6,497 nt of DNA, from contig JABMQG010000514.1 in NCBI GenBank assembly GCA_013203365.1, forward strand, positions 1-6,497, given 5' to 3'. The notes beneath the pieces are model-generated. The model saw nothing but the letters and a program-made list of their open reading frames with translations, did not search any database and had not been told where the DNA came from. Every line of letters starts with the position of its first letter. Position 1 is the first letter of the stretch. Made by a program: the position numbers and the translations under genes. Below, one piece after another: positions 1 to 5,028 of the stretch. This DNA comes from Planctomycetota bacterium. Lineage in GTDB: Bacteria > Planctomycetota > Phycisphaerae > SM23-33 > FEN-1343.

Positions 1-37
1 CTGCGATTGTCTACCCGAAGTGAGATCCTTGTACCAC

Positions 38-114
38 TTTTTTTAGCCTGCGTCCAAAAGTTTTTTTAGTTTGAGTTTTTTTTTGTTACTTTTTGATTTC
101 AACCGCGTCTTTTT
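38..114. other. T-tract cluster, possible curved DNA
   Basis: Runs of T occur at 38-44 (7), 61-67 (7), 70-72, 76-84 (9), 90-94 (5), 97-99 and 110-114 (5), in a window that is otherwise GC-rich. Several run centres (about 71, 80, 92 and 112) lie near multiples of one helical turn apart, the arrangement known to give intrinsic bending; the run at 61-67 is out of phase. The block could be a bent upstream promoter element, a site bound by a nucleoid protein, or part of a terminator for a gene to the left. The only upstream stem is weak (AAGTG at 18-22 with CACTT at 35-39), so I do not call a terminator. Confidence 0.5.
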
Positions 115-119
115 ATAAA
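93..119 (+). promoter_or_regulatory. Weak candidate promoter in the T-rich block
   Basis: TATAAA at 114-119 resembles a -10 box, and TTGATT at 93-98 could serve as a -35 box with a short 15-nt spacer. AT-rich DNA yields such matches by chance, and no clear gene follows for more than 700 bases. If real, it would transcribe a non-coding RNA or a very long leader. Confidence 0.2.
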
Positions 120-170
120 TAGGGTATTCGGCATGGGCGGGGGACGTTTGATCGACAGTGAGCCTTTTTC

Positions 171-188
171 CACAAAGCCCACAAAGCC
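171..188. repeat. 9-bp tandem duplication
   Basis: CACAAAGCC occurs twice head to tail, at 171-179 and 180-188. It may be a replication-slippage duplication. Two copies are too few to call an array, and no function is implied. Confidence 0.6.
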
Positions 189-254
189 ATAGGGTAGTCA
201 AAGCCACCAAATCACTCCGGCAAGCTAACGCGCCTTTTCCCGGACGAAGGTACA

Positions 255-275
255 GTGTAAGAGTTGCGATTACAC
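255..275. promoter_or_regulatory. Perfect dyad, possible operator
   Basis: GTGTAA at 255-260 is mirrored exactly by TTACAC at 270-275, with a 9-nt spacer. A 21-bp dyad with 6-bp arms and centres two helical turns apart is typical of sites bound by dimeric helix-turn-helix repressors. No gene start lies nearby (the next is at 868), so the regulated target is unclear. The regulator family cannot be named from this alone. Confidence 0.3.
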
Positions 276-755
276 CCTCTGCATGCATGTTGTCCGCTAA
301 GGCATCGCCACGACCCTACCAGTGGTGGGCTGCCCTGAATGTGGGACAGTTCAGCCCGCCGGTAGTCTCTGTGATAGCAAGCAGTTATGGTTGAAAAGAT
401 TGACAAGAGCACTGCCCGGGATAATCGCCACCCCGGCGTCGTTAGTTTCTGGCGGCCTTTTTATACACACGGATGCACGCGAGCGTCCTGCTGTGGAACG
501 GGTTCACATCGGTCCCCTATTGGCATGTGGTTTTCGCTGCTTGCTGGTGCGCCGTCAGCAGCTGCGGTGGTATTGACGACGGCGTTGTTCGTTCCGGCTG
601 TTGCGATGCTATTCTTTCGGCTGGAAGGTGGTTGGCTCGTTGGAACAGGTCTTACCACGTTAAGTGAGCTATCTGCAGAGGTTGACGGATTCGTTGGAAC
701 AGAAAACCTTCCTTATGGCGGTGTGATCCGGTGGTAGAATCCCTTGAAATCGTCC

Positions 756-777
756 GCGTTCCGGGGCGTGGGGACGC
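756..777. other. Hairpin in the leader region of the oxidoreductase gene
   Basis: GCGTTCC at 756-762 pairs with GGGACGC at 771-777 (seven pairs, one of them G-U) around an 8-nt loop. No T-run follows, so it is not an intrinsic terminator. It lies just upstream of the proposed -10 box at 828-833 and would be in the mRNA only if transcription starts further left. Confidence 0.25.
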
Positions 778-824
778 ATAAGGCTGACATACGCGGGAAA
801 CCCCGGGATAAACGGCAGTAGAGG

Positions 825-833
825 TGATACTAT
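825..833 (+). promoter_or_regulatory. Candidate extended -10 promoter element
   Basis: TGATACTAT fits the extended -10 pattern TG-N followed by a TATAAT-like hexamer (TACTAT, 4 of 6). Transcription from about 840 would give a leader of roughly 28 nt before the GTG at 868. No good -35 box is visible at the expected distance, which extended -10 promoters can tolerate. This is a pattern match only. Confidence 0.3.
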
Positions 834-867
834 GCGGTTGGGTTTTGAATAGCGAAGGATTGACATA

Positions 868-1848
868 GTGAAAGAACTGAATGTCGCTCTTATCGGCTGC
901 GGCAACATCGGCCGACTGCACGTGCAGAACATCAATGTGGACCGTACGGTACCCGGGATGCGCATTTCCGCATTCGTTGATGTGGATTTAGCCAGGGCGC
1001 AGGAGTTGTGCCGGTTCGGCGAGGGGCTGCTCGCCACGGCCGACCTTCGGCAAGTACTAGCCGATGAGTCGATCGGGGCAGTGCTCATAGCCGCCAACAT
1101 ACCCAGCCACATCGAGCTGTGCCGTCGAGCGGCGTCGGCGGGCAAGCACATTTTCGTGGAAAAGCCTGTTGGCTGGAGCCTGCGGGAGTGTATGAGCCTG
1201 GTCGATGACAAATGGGATCGCGAGTTGGTGATCTTAGTGGGCTACTGTTTCCGGTTCAGCCCGGTCTACCAGCTCGTCAAGGAGGAAATTCCCCGGCCGT
1301 CGATGACGTTTGCCCACGTCATGGGCGGCGGGGATAGCCATGGTGTGGAGTATTTATACCACAATCTCAGTCACGCCCTGAACATGATCTGCTGGCTGCA
1401 CGATTCACATTTACGGCGTGTTTTTGCAATGGCCACGCACGCCTCAGGTGAGAGAGTAAGCGTTGAACAAGCCGACCGTTGGCTCGTATCGTTGGAGTTT
1501 GACAACGGTTCCATTGCCTCGATCGGCGTCGGTGGCGATGCACCCGGCCATCATTTGCCGAAATGGTATTACAAGATTTGCGGCACCAACGGCGTAACCG
1601 CCGAGGTGGTAAACAACCAGCATGTGTACTTCAAGCCAAATGAGTCTCACAACCTGGAGGGCGCGACATACCACCAGGGCCACATAGAGGAAATGAAGGC
1701 ATTCCTCACAGCCATTCGGACGCATACCCCCGCACCGGTTTCGGTGCGTGATGCCGCCCTGGTGCACCTGATACTGGAATCAGCGATGAAAAGCGCCCGT
1801 GAAAGGGTTTTGGTGGACTGCGACGTCGATCGTCTTTGCCGACAGTAG
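868..1848 (+). CDS. Gfo/Idh/MocA family NAD(P)-dependent oxidoreductase
   Basis: This is a 326-residue protein. The N-terminal Rossmann fold carries the dinucleotide-binding motif GCGNIGRLH (residues 10-18). The family hallmark EKP sits at residues 98-100 in FVEKPVGWS; its lysine normally contacts cofactor and substrate. The C-terminal half is the substrate-binding domain, with the likely catalytic histidine at H169 (NLSHALN). Family members oxidise or reduce sugar hydroxyl or keto groups, often nucleotide sugars in surface-polysaccharide pathways; the substrate here is unknown. The start is GTG at 868, preceded by GAAGGA at 854-859 with 8-nt spacing. The acidic residues usual beside the catalytic histidine are missing (H165, N166, N172), so activity may be altered. 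The glycosyltransferase gene follows 66 nt downstream on the same strand, suggesting co-transcription and a role in glycan or glycolipid synthesis. The length is normal and there is no signal peptide, so it is cytoplasmic. Confidence 0.9.
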   Translation: MKELNVALIGCGNIGRLHVQNINVDRTVPGMRISAFVDVDLARAQELCRFGEGLLATADLRQVLADESIGAVLIAANIPSHIELCRRAASAGKHIFVEKPVGWSLRECMSLVDDKWDRELVILVGYCFRFSPVYQLVKEEIPRPSMTFAHVMGGGDSHGVEYLYHNLSHALNMICWLHDSHLRRVFAMATHASGERVSVEQADRWLVSLEFDNGSIASIGVGGDAPGHHLPKWYYKICGTNGVTAEVVNNQHVYFKPNESHNLEGATYHQGHIEEMKAFLTAIRTHTPAPVSVRDAALVHLILESAMKSARERVLVDCDVDRLCRQ

Positions 1849-1851
1849 CTA

Positions 1852-1870
1852 ACGGCAAAGGTTTTGCCGT
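1852..1870. other. Perfect 8-bp hairpin between two co-directional genes
   Basis: ACGGCAAA at 1852-1859 pairs exactly with TTTGCCGT at 1863-1870 around a 3-nt loop, four bases after the oxidoreductase stop codon. No T-run follows, so it does not look like a complete intrinsic terminator. It may protect the upstream mRNA end, or partly uncouple expression of the glycosyltransferase gene. It would bury the TTG at 1864, which argues against that codon as a start for the next gene. Confidence 0.5.
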
Positions 1871-1914
1871 CGCCGCCCTTGAAACTTTGGCCGCATCCCA
1901 TCAGACTATTGTCC

Positions 1915-3078
1915 ATGACCGAGATTAAAAACACTCGTCCGCGTGTGATCTTTGCCTCGGCCGGGGTTGGTGCCGGGCACAACCAGGTTGCGGAGGCCTT
2001 GCTTACAGCCCTTAACCAGCTAGACCCGTCTGTGCCCGCTGAGCGAATCGACATGCTGACGTTGGCCAATCCGCTCTTTCGTCTATGCTACGCCGGCGGG
2101 TACGTGCTGATGATGCAGCGATTGCCCAGCCTCTACGGGTTGGGGTATCGCTTGACCGACCGACCCAGCGGGCCTGGTCGAACGCCCTCGGAGCGATGCC
2201 GATTGTGGACCGAGCGGCTTGCCGTTCGACGATACACGCGCTGGCTGCATGCTCGCCGACCGGCACTGGTGGTCAACACGCACTTTCTCTCCGCCCTGGT
2301 GATCGGCCAGATGATCGCATGCGGCGTGCAGGATTTGCGGCAGATGTCTGTGGTGACCGACTACCATATGCATCGCTACTGGTGCAGCGAGCATATTGAC
2401 TGCTTTTTCGTCCCGGACGAGTCCGGTCGCGATCGGCTGGTCGACTTCGGCATACCGACAGGTCGAATAGAGCTAACTGGCATACCAGTTCACCCCAAGT
2501 GGAGTGCTCCGCTAACCGAGCGCGTCGTGCGCACCCAGTGGAATCTCCCGGACGACATGCCTTTGGTGGTAGTCGGCGGCGGTGCGAACTTCACCGTAGG
2601 GCGAATCGACAGACTGGCGCCGGCACTGTGCCGACGTCTGCCCAATGCCGTTGTCGCCGTCCTTGTCGGCAGGAATAAGAAGCTTGCGGGGCGTCTGTCG
2701 GCTGAGCCGGAAGCCCAGGGCGATCGGCCACGTCTTCGCGCGATTGGCTTCACCGACCGGCTCCACGAGCTGATTCACGTTGCCGACGTTTTCGTCACCA
2801 AGTCCGGTGCCGTGACCGTCTGCGAGGGGCTCACCAAGGGCACAGCCTTTGTCCTACTGAAGGCGGTACCGGGACAGGAGGCGTTCAACGCCGGCATGCT
2901 TTGCGCCAATGGCGCGGCCGTTCAGACGCACTCGGAGCAGGAGGTCGTCGACCAAGTTGCCCGTCTGCTTGGTTGCCCGTCGGAACTTGCCCGTCTGAGG
3001 GCCAACGCCCGGCGTTTGGCCCGCCCGGCCACCGAGGCCGTCGTTGCACGCATACTGCAGACCGTTGACCGGATGTGA
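1915..3078 (+). CDS. MGDG synthase/UgtP-like glycosyltransferase (GT28)
   Basis: This protein has 387 residues from the ATG at 1915. The N-terminal domain begins with the glycine-rich acceptor-side loop SAGVGAGHNQ (about 15-24), as in monogalactosyldiacylglycerol synthases and diacylglycerol glucosyltransferases. The C-terminal GT-B domain has the glycine turn VVVGGGANF (GGG at 221-223). It also has the donor-binding signature TKSGAVTVCE (295-304), followed by PGQEAFNA (from 319), where the family normally reads K-x-GG-x-T-x-x-E and PGQE-x-x-N. Such enzymes move a hexose from a UDP-sugar to diacylglycerol at the inner membrane face; the exact sugar and lipid acceptor cannot be read from sequence. 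The frame stays open to a TTG at 1864, but that codon lies in a hairpin and the family homology starts after 1915. No clear ribosome-binding site precedes 1915, so the start is uncertain. The 3' end overlaps a convergent gene by 225 bp. Confidence 0.85.
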   Translation: MTEIKNTRPRVIFASAGVGAGHNQVAEALLTALNQLDPSVPAERIDMLTLANPLFRLCYAGGYVLMMQRLPSLYGLGYRLTDRPSGPGRTPSERCRLWTERLAVRRYTRWLHARRPALVVNTHFLSALVIGQMIACGVQDLRQMSVVTDYHMHRYWCSEHIDCFFVPDESGRDRLVDFGIPTGRIELTGIPVHPKWSAPLTERVVRTQWNLPDDMPLVVVGGGANFTVGRIDRLAPALCRRLPNAVVAVLVGRNKKLAGRLSAEPEAQGDRPRLRAIGFTDRLHELIHVADVFVTKSGAVTVCEGLTKGTAFVLLKAVPGQEAFNAGMLCANGAAVQTHSEQEVVDQVARLLGCPSELARLRANARRLARPATEAVVARILQTVDRM

Positions 3079-3576
3079 TTTCGTCGGGCAATGGCGGGAA
3101 AGATCGCCGTCGGTGAAGACTTCCAGGAATTGAACCGACATTCCCGGCTTGGCTCCGATTCGTTGCCAGGTACCCTCGGCCGCCTCGAGGGCGTACTTAC
3201 ACGGCCTATCACTGCGATATATGCGGACGGGGTTGGCAGGGTCCGGCTCGATGGGCATGGTGTCGAGGTTGACGATTATTCCCTGCTCGTCGATAAAGGC
3301 TATGTCGATCGGGAAATAGCAGTCCTTCATATAGAAGCTCAGCGGCCTGGGGCGATTGAAGACGAACAACATTGCCCGCTCGGCTGGTAGGCTGCTGCGC
3401 CCGCTTAGGCCCTTGGTGCGTGCGGCGTCGGTGTCGGCGATGTCCACGTAGAAGGTAGCTCCGTTGACGATGACGCGAGGGGTGGTCTGTCGTGACCGGC
3501 ACGAAATCCCCCCCGCGCCCAACACCAGCGCCGCCGAGACAACCGACGACAGTACTACCGACCTTGCGTCTCTCAC
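2854..3576 (-). CDS. DUF192 family exported/lipoprotein-like protein with long C-terminal tail
   Basis: This is a 240-residue protein from a GTG at 3576 that overlaps the Maf stop codon (GTGA). GAGG lies 8 nt upstream of this start. Residues 1-26 look like a signal peptide: Arg residues near the N-terminus, a hydrophobic stretch VVLSSVVSAALVLGAGG, then a Cys at 26. The lipobox is imperfect (GISC), so lipid attachment is possible rather than certain. Residues 34-155 match the DUF192 fold: VNGATFYVDIADTDAARTKGLSGR, then AMLFVF, the characteristic FYMKDCYFPIDIAFID (81-96), and the closing YALEAAEGTW and GAKPGMSVQF. The family's biochemical role is not settled. The last 82 or so residues lie beyond the domain, are Arg/Gly/Gln-rich, and mostly read antisense through the convergent glycosyltransferase gene. 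That tail may be a read-on artefact of a lost stop codon. Confidence 0.8.
   Translation of the reverse strand: MRDARSVVLSSVVSAALVLGAGGISCRSRQTTPRVIVNGATFYVDIADTDAARTKGLSGRSSLPAERAMLFVFNRPRPLSFYMKDCYFPIDIAFIDEQGIIVNLDTMPIEPDPANPVRIYRSDRPCKYALEAAEGTWQRIGAKPGMSVQFLEVFTDGDLSRHCPTKSHPVNGLQYACNDGLGGRAGQTPGVGPQTGKFRRATKQTGNLVDDLLLRVRLNGRAIGAKHAGVERLLSRYRLQ
2957..2995. repeat. Three copies of a 9-bp word inside coding sequence
   Basis: TTGCCCGTC occurs at 2957-2965, 2973-2981 and 2987-2995. Copies one and three are in the same reading frame (VARL and LARL); copy two is in another frame. The cluster lies in the segment shared with the antisense DUF192 tail. It may simply reflect codon bias. Confidence 0.4.
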
Positions 3577-4178
3577 AGGCCGTGCCTCAATACGAGTTGG
3601 GCCAGCAGCCCCTTGAGCAGTTCCATCGGCAGCCCCATCACGTTTGTAAAACTGCCCTCGACGCATTCGACGAAGGCATCGTCGTGGTCCTGTATGCCGT
3701 AGGCGCCGGCCTTGCCCTGCCAGGTGCCGCCGGCGATGTACCGGTCGATCTCGGCCGGGCTCATCGCCCGCATTCGGACCCAACTGGCCTCTGAAGCGAT
3801 CAGCCGATGCCCGCCGGGGTCGATCAGCGCCAAGGCGGTGATCACCTGATGCCGCGTGCCGGCTAGCAGCGTGAGTATCTCTCTTGCGTGCCGGGCGTCT
3901 ACGGGCTTTCCGACGGTTGTGTTTCCCACCGCCACGACCGTATCGGCTCCGAGCACCGGCAGGTCGGGTCGAACCGAGTCGAAAACCGATCTAGCCTTGA
4001 AATACGCCAGTGCCTCGGCCTGTTGGGCCGGTGGTGCCTTGGCCAGGGCGTCGCTGGGCTCGGTAATAGTAGGCGGAATGACTTTGAAGGCATATCCCGC
4101 CTCTTCCAGCAGCTGCCGGCGTCGGGGCGAGTTGGAGGCAAGGATCAGACAAGGGCGATTGTCGGGTCTGACGGTCAC
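3573..4178 (-). CDS. maf: Maf family nucleoside triphosphate pyrophosphatase
   Basis: This is a 201-residue protein, the usual Maf length. It hydrolyses nucleoside triphosphates to the monophosphate plus pyrophosphate. Family members act on dTTP/UTP or on modified nucleotides and are linked to septum-formation control. Motifs in order are ILASNSPRRRQLL (12-24, phosphate-binding), VLGADTVV (75-82, catalytic Asp79), GKPVDARHA (from 90), the G-T-R-H-x-V-x-T segment, GKAGAYGIQ, and GSFTNVMGLP near the C-terminus. SNSPRR and GADT favour the dTTP/UTP-type branch over the YceF type, though only moderately. I chose the GTG at 4178 because GGGAG sits 7 nt upstream, inside the last codons of the DUF2062 gene, whose stop is only 4 nt away; this predicts translational coupling. 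An ATG at 4205 is in frame but has no ribosome-binding site. No catalytic residue seems to be missing. Confidence 0.92.
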   Translation of the reverse strand: MTVRPDNRPCLILASNSPRRRQLLEEAGYAFKVIPPTITEPSDALAKAPPAQQAEALAYFKARSVFDSVRPDLPVLGADTVVAVGNTTVGKPVDARHAREILTLLAGTRHQVITALALIDPGGHRLIASEASWVRMRAMSPAEIDRYIAGGTWQGKAGAYGIQDHDDAFVECVEGSFTNVMGLPMELLKGLLAQLVLRHGL

Positions 4179-4182
4179 GGTT

Positions 4183-4812
4183 TCACTCCCGACCTTCGGC
4201 GGCATCGGCCGATTCGGCGGCGTCAGGCTGCATCGTGGGATTATCGTGGGTTGCCAAGGTCGCCGATGAAGACCGGCGGGCTCGGCGTGGATGGCCGAAG
4301 CGGCGCCGATATCGCACCACACCGGAGTAAGTGACCCAATAGGCCAGACCCGCGATCGCCAACCCCACCAATATACTGCCCAGCCACAGTGGCCCGGCGA
4401 TCTCCAGGGCGAACCGCCAGAATCCCAGAATGCGATCCCACCACGACAGGTCGGAGTCGAATACTTGAGAGACCATTGTTCGCCAGTGGAGCAGTTGCTT
4501 TGTCGAGGTCCCAGGCATCAAGGCTGCACCAACGAGGTAGCTGGGGTAATATACGGGAATGATGGTCAGGGGATTTGAAATCCACACGAACGGCACGCCG
4601 ACGAGCTTGTTGGCCCGGAAGATCGCGCACAACAGCACCGTCAACGCCATTTGGGCGCCGATGGTCGGCGTCCACGCGACGAAGAGCCCTGTCGCCACTC
4701 CCAGGGCGATCCGATGGGGCGTGTCGTCAACGTGCAGGATGTGGTAGACGAAGAATCGTTCCGCCAGCCTGATCGCCAACCACAGCCTTCTAATTATGTA
4801 TCGATGAGGCAC
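4183..4812 (-). CDS. DUF2062 domain membrane protein
   Basis: This is a 209-residue protein from the GTG at 4812, which has AAAGGG 8 nt upstream. An in-frame GTG at 4854 would add 14 residues, but a -10-like box (4864-4859) would then lie only a few bases before the start, so I prefer 4812. The DUF2062 signature is clear: HRIALGVATGLFVAWTPTIGAQ (about 33-54), then ANKLVGVPFVWISNPLT and the IIPVYYPSYLVGAAL segment. Three or so membrane spans are visible, at roughly 36-66, 75-105 and 145-170. The C-terminal tail is Arg-rich, then polar and acidic (DAAESADAAEGRE), probably cytoplasmic. The family's biochemical function is not established; members are sometimes linked to or fused with glycosyltransferases. 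It is the first gene of the three-gene minus-strand unit. Confidence 0.85.
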   Translation of the reverse strand: MPHRYIIRRLWLAIRLAERFFVYHILHVDDTPHRIALGVATGLFVAWTPTIGAQMALTVLLCAIFRANKLVGVPFVWISNPLTIIPVYYPSYLVGAALMPGTSTKQLLHWRTMVSQVFDSDLSWWDRILGFWRFALEIAGPLWLGSILVGLAIAGLAYWVTYSGVVRYRRRFGHPRRARRSSSATLATHDNPTMQPDAAESADAAEGRE

Positions 4813-4858
4813 TGCTTCTGCCCTTTCACAAGCAACCGTGCCCAGCCGTCGCACAGGT

Positions 4859-4864
4859 ATTCTA
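4859..4864 (-). promoter_or_regulatory. Candidate -10 box for the DUF2062-Maf-DUF192 unit
   Basis: TAGAAT on the minus strand is preceded by an A-run (AAAAATAGAAT). Transcription from about 4852 would give a 40-nt leader before the GTG at 4812. No -35 hexamer is recognisable at 16-18 nt; that zone is occupied by the bulged hairpin at 4882-4899. Confidence 0.25.
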
Positions 4865-4881
4865 TTTTTACCATAGGCGTG

Positions 4882-4899
4882 TCGGGATTACATCCCCGA
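4882..4899. other. Bulged inverted repeat in divergent intergenic region
   Basis: TCGGGAT (4882-4888) pairs with ATCCCCGA (4892-4899) with one bulged C and a 3-nt loop. It lies at the -35 position of the proposed minus-strand promoter, so an operator role is possible. The small loop also allows a chance hairpin. Confidence 0.25.
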
Positions 4900-4958
4900 A
4901 AGGCCCGCCAAGACCTCCGTGTGCAGTGGCGACAATCAGCGGTTCTGGTGTAGCATGC

Positions 4959-4988
4959 TTGCCCGGCGTTCTTTCTTCGAGGTAGAAT
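4959..4988 (+). promoter_or_regulatory. Candidate promoter for the arabinofuranosidase gene
   Basis: TTGCCC at 4959-4964 and TAGAAT at 4983-4988 are separated by 18 nt, close to a housekeeping-sigma promoter. Transcription from about 4995 would leave a leader of roughly 34 nt before the ATG at 5029. This is pattern-based only. Confidence 0.35.
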
Positions 4989-5028
4989 CATTGGGAAACA
5001 GGCCGTCAGCAGGTCGAGGTAAATGACA

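Larger units (their letters stand above)
1..867. other. Long gene-poor region upstream of the oxidoreductase gene
   Basis: I find no convincing protein gene here. The open frames are short, lack ribosome-binding sites and show no recognisable family. The best is a hydrophobic stretch at 525-737 (+), which has mixed third-codon-position usage and no Shine-Dalgarno. The region is not featureless: it has T-runs at 38-114, a 9-bp tandem duplication at 171-188, a perfect dyad at 255-275, a 12-bp direct repeat at 637-648 and 691-702, and a hairpin at 756-777. One frame reads AIVYPK and then a stop at 21-23, which could be the tail of a gene to the left, but six residues cannot establish that. The region could hold regulatory DNA, an unannotated RNA, or the decayed remains of a gene. 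Confidence 0.6.

Noticed and set aside
43..288. Minus-strand frame ending in a lysine-rich tail
   Set aside because: The lysines come from the T-runs read in antisense. There is no ribosome-binding site or family match, so it is most likely a composition artefact.
400..425. TTGACA followed by GATAAT as a promoter
   Set aside because: The -35 match is perfect but the spacer is only 14 nt, too short for a normal sigma-70 promoter, and no gene follows closely.
387..737. 116-codon plus-strand frame with a hydrophobic stretch (from 525)
   Set aside because: It has no Shine-Dalgarno, mixed third-position base use unlike neighbouring genes, and no recognisable family. I keep it only as a possible relic.
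770..830. Fragment reminiscent of a cyclic di-GMP-I riboswitch (GGGACGCATAAGGCT)
   Set aside because: Only a short word resembles the GEMM core. The expected second helix and tetraloop-receptor parts are not visible.
669..1211. 180-codon open frame on the minus strand over the oxidoreductase start
   Set aside because: It is antisense to the Rossmann domain, shows no recognisable motif and has Ser/Arg-rich shadow composition.
1864..1914. TTG at 1864 as the glycosyltransferase start
   Set aside because: The codon lies inside the hairpin at 1852-1870, has no ribosome-binding site and adds residues outside the family domain; ATG 1915 fits better.
3577..3783. Upstream extension of the DUF192 frame to 3783
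   Set aside because: It lies wholly inside the maf gene, while the GTG at 3576 has a good Shine-Dalgarno and gives a sensible signal peptide.
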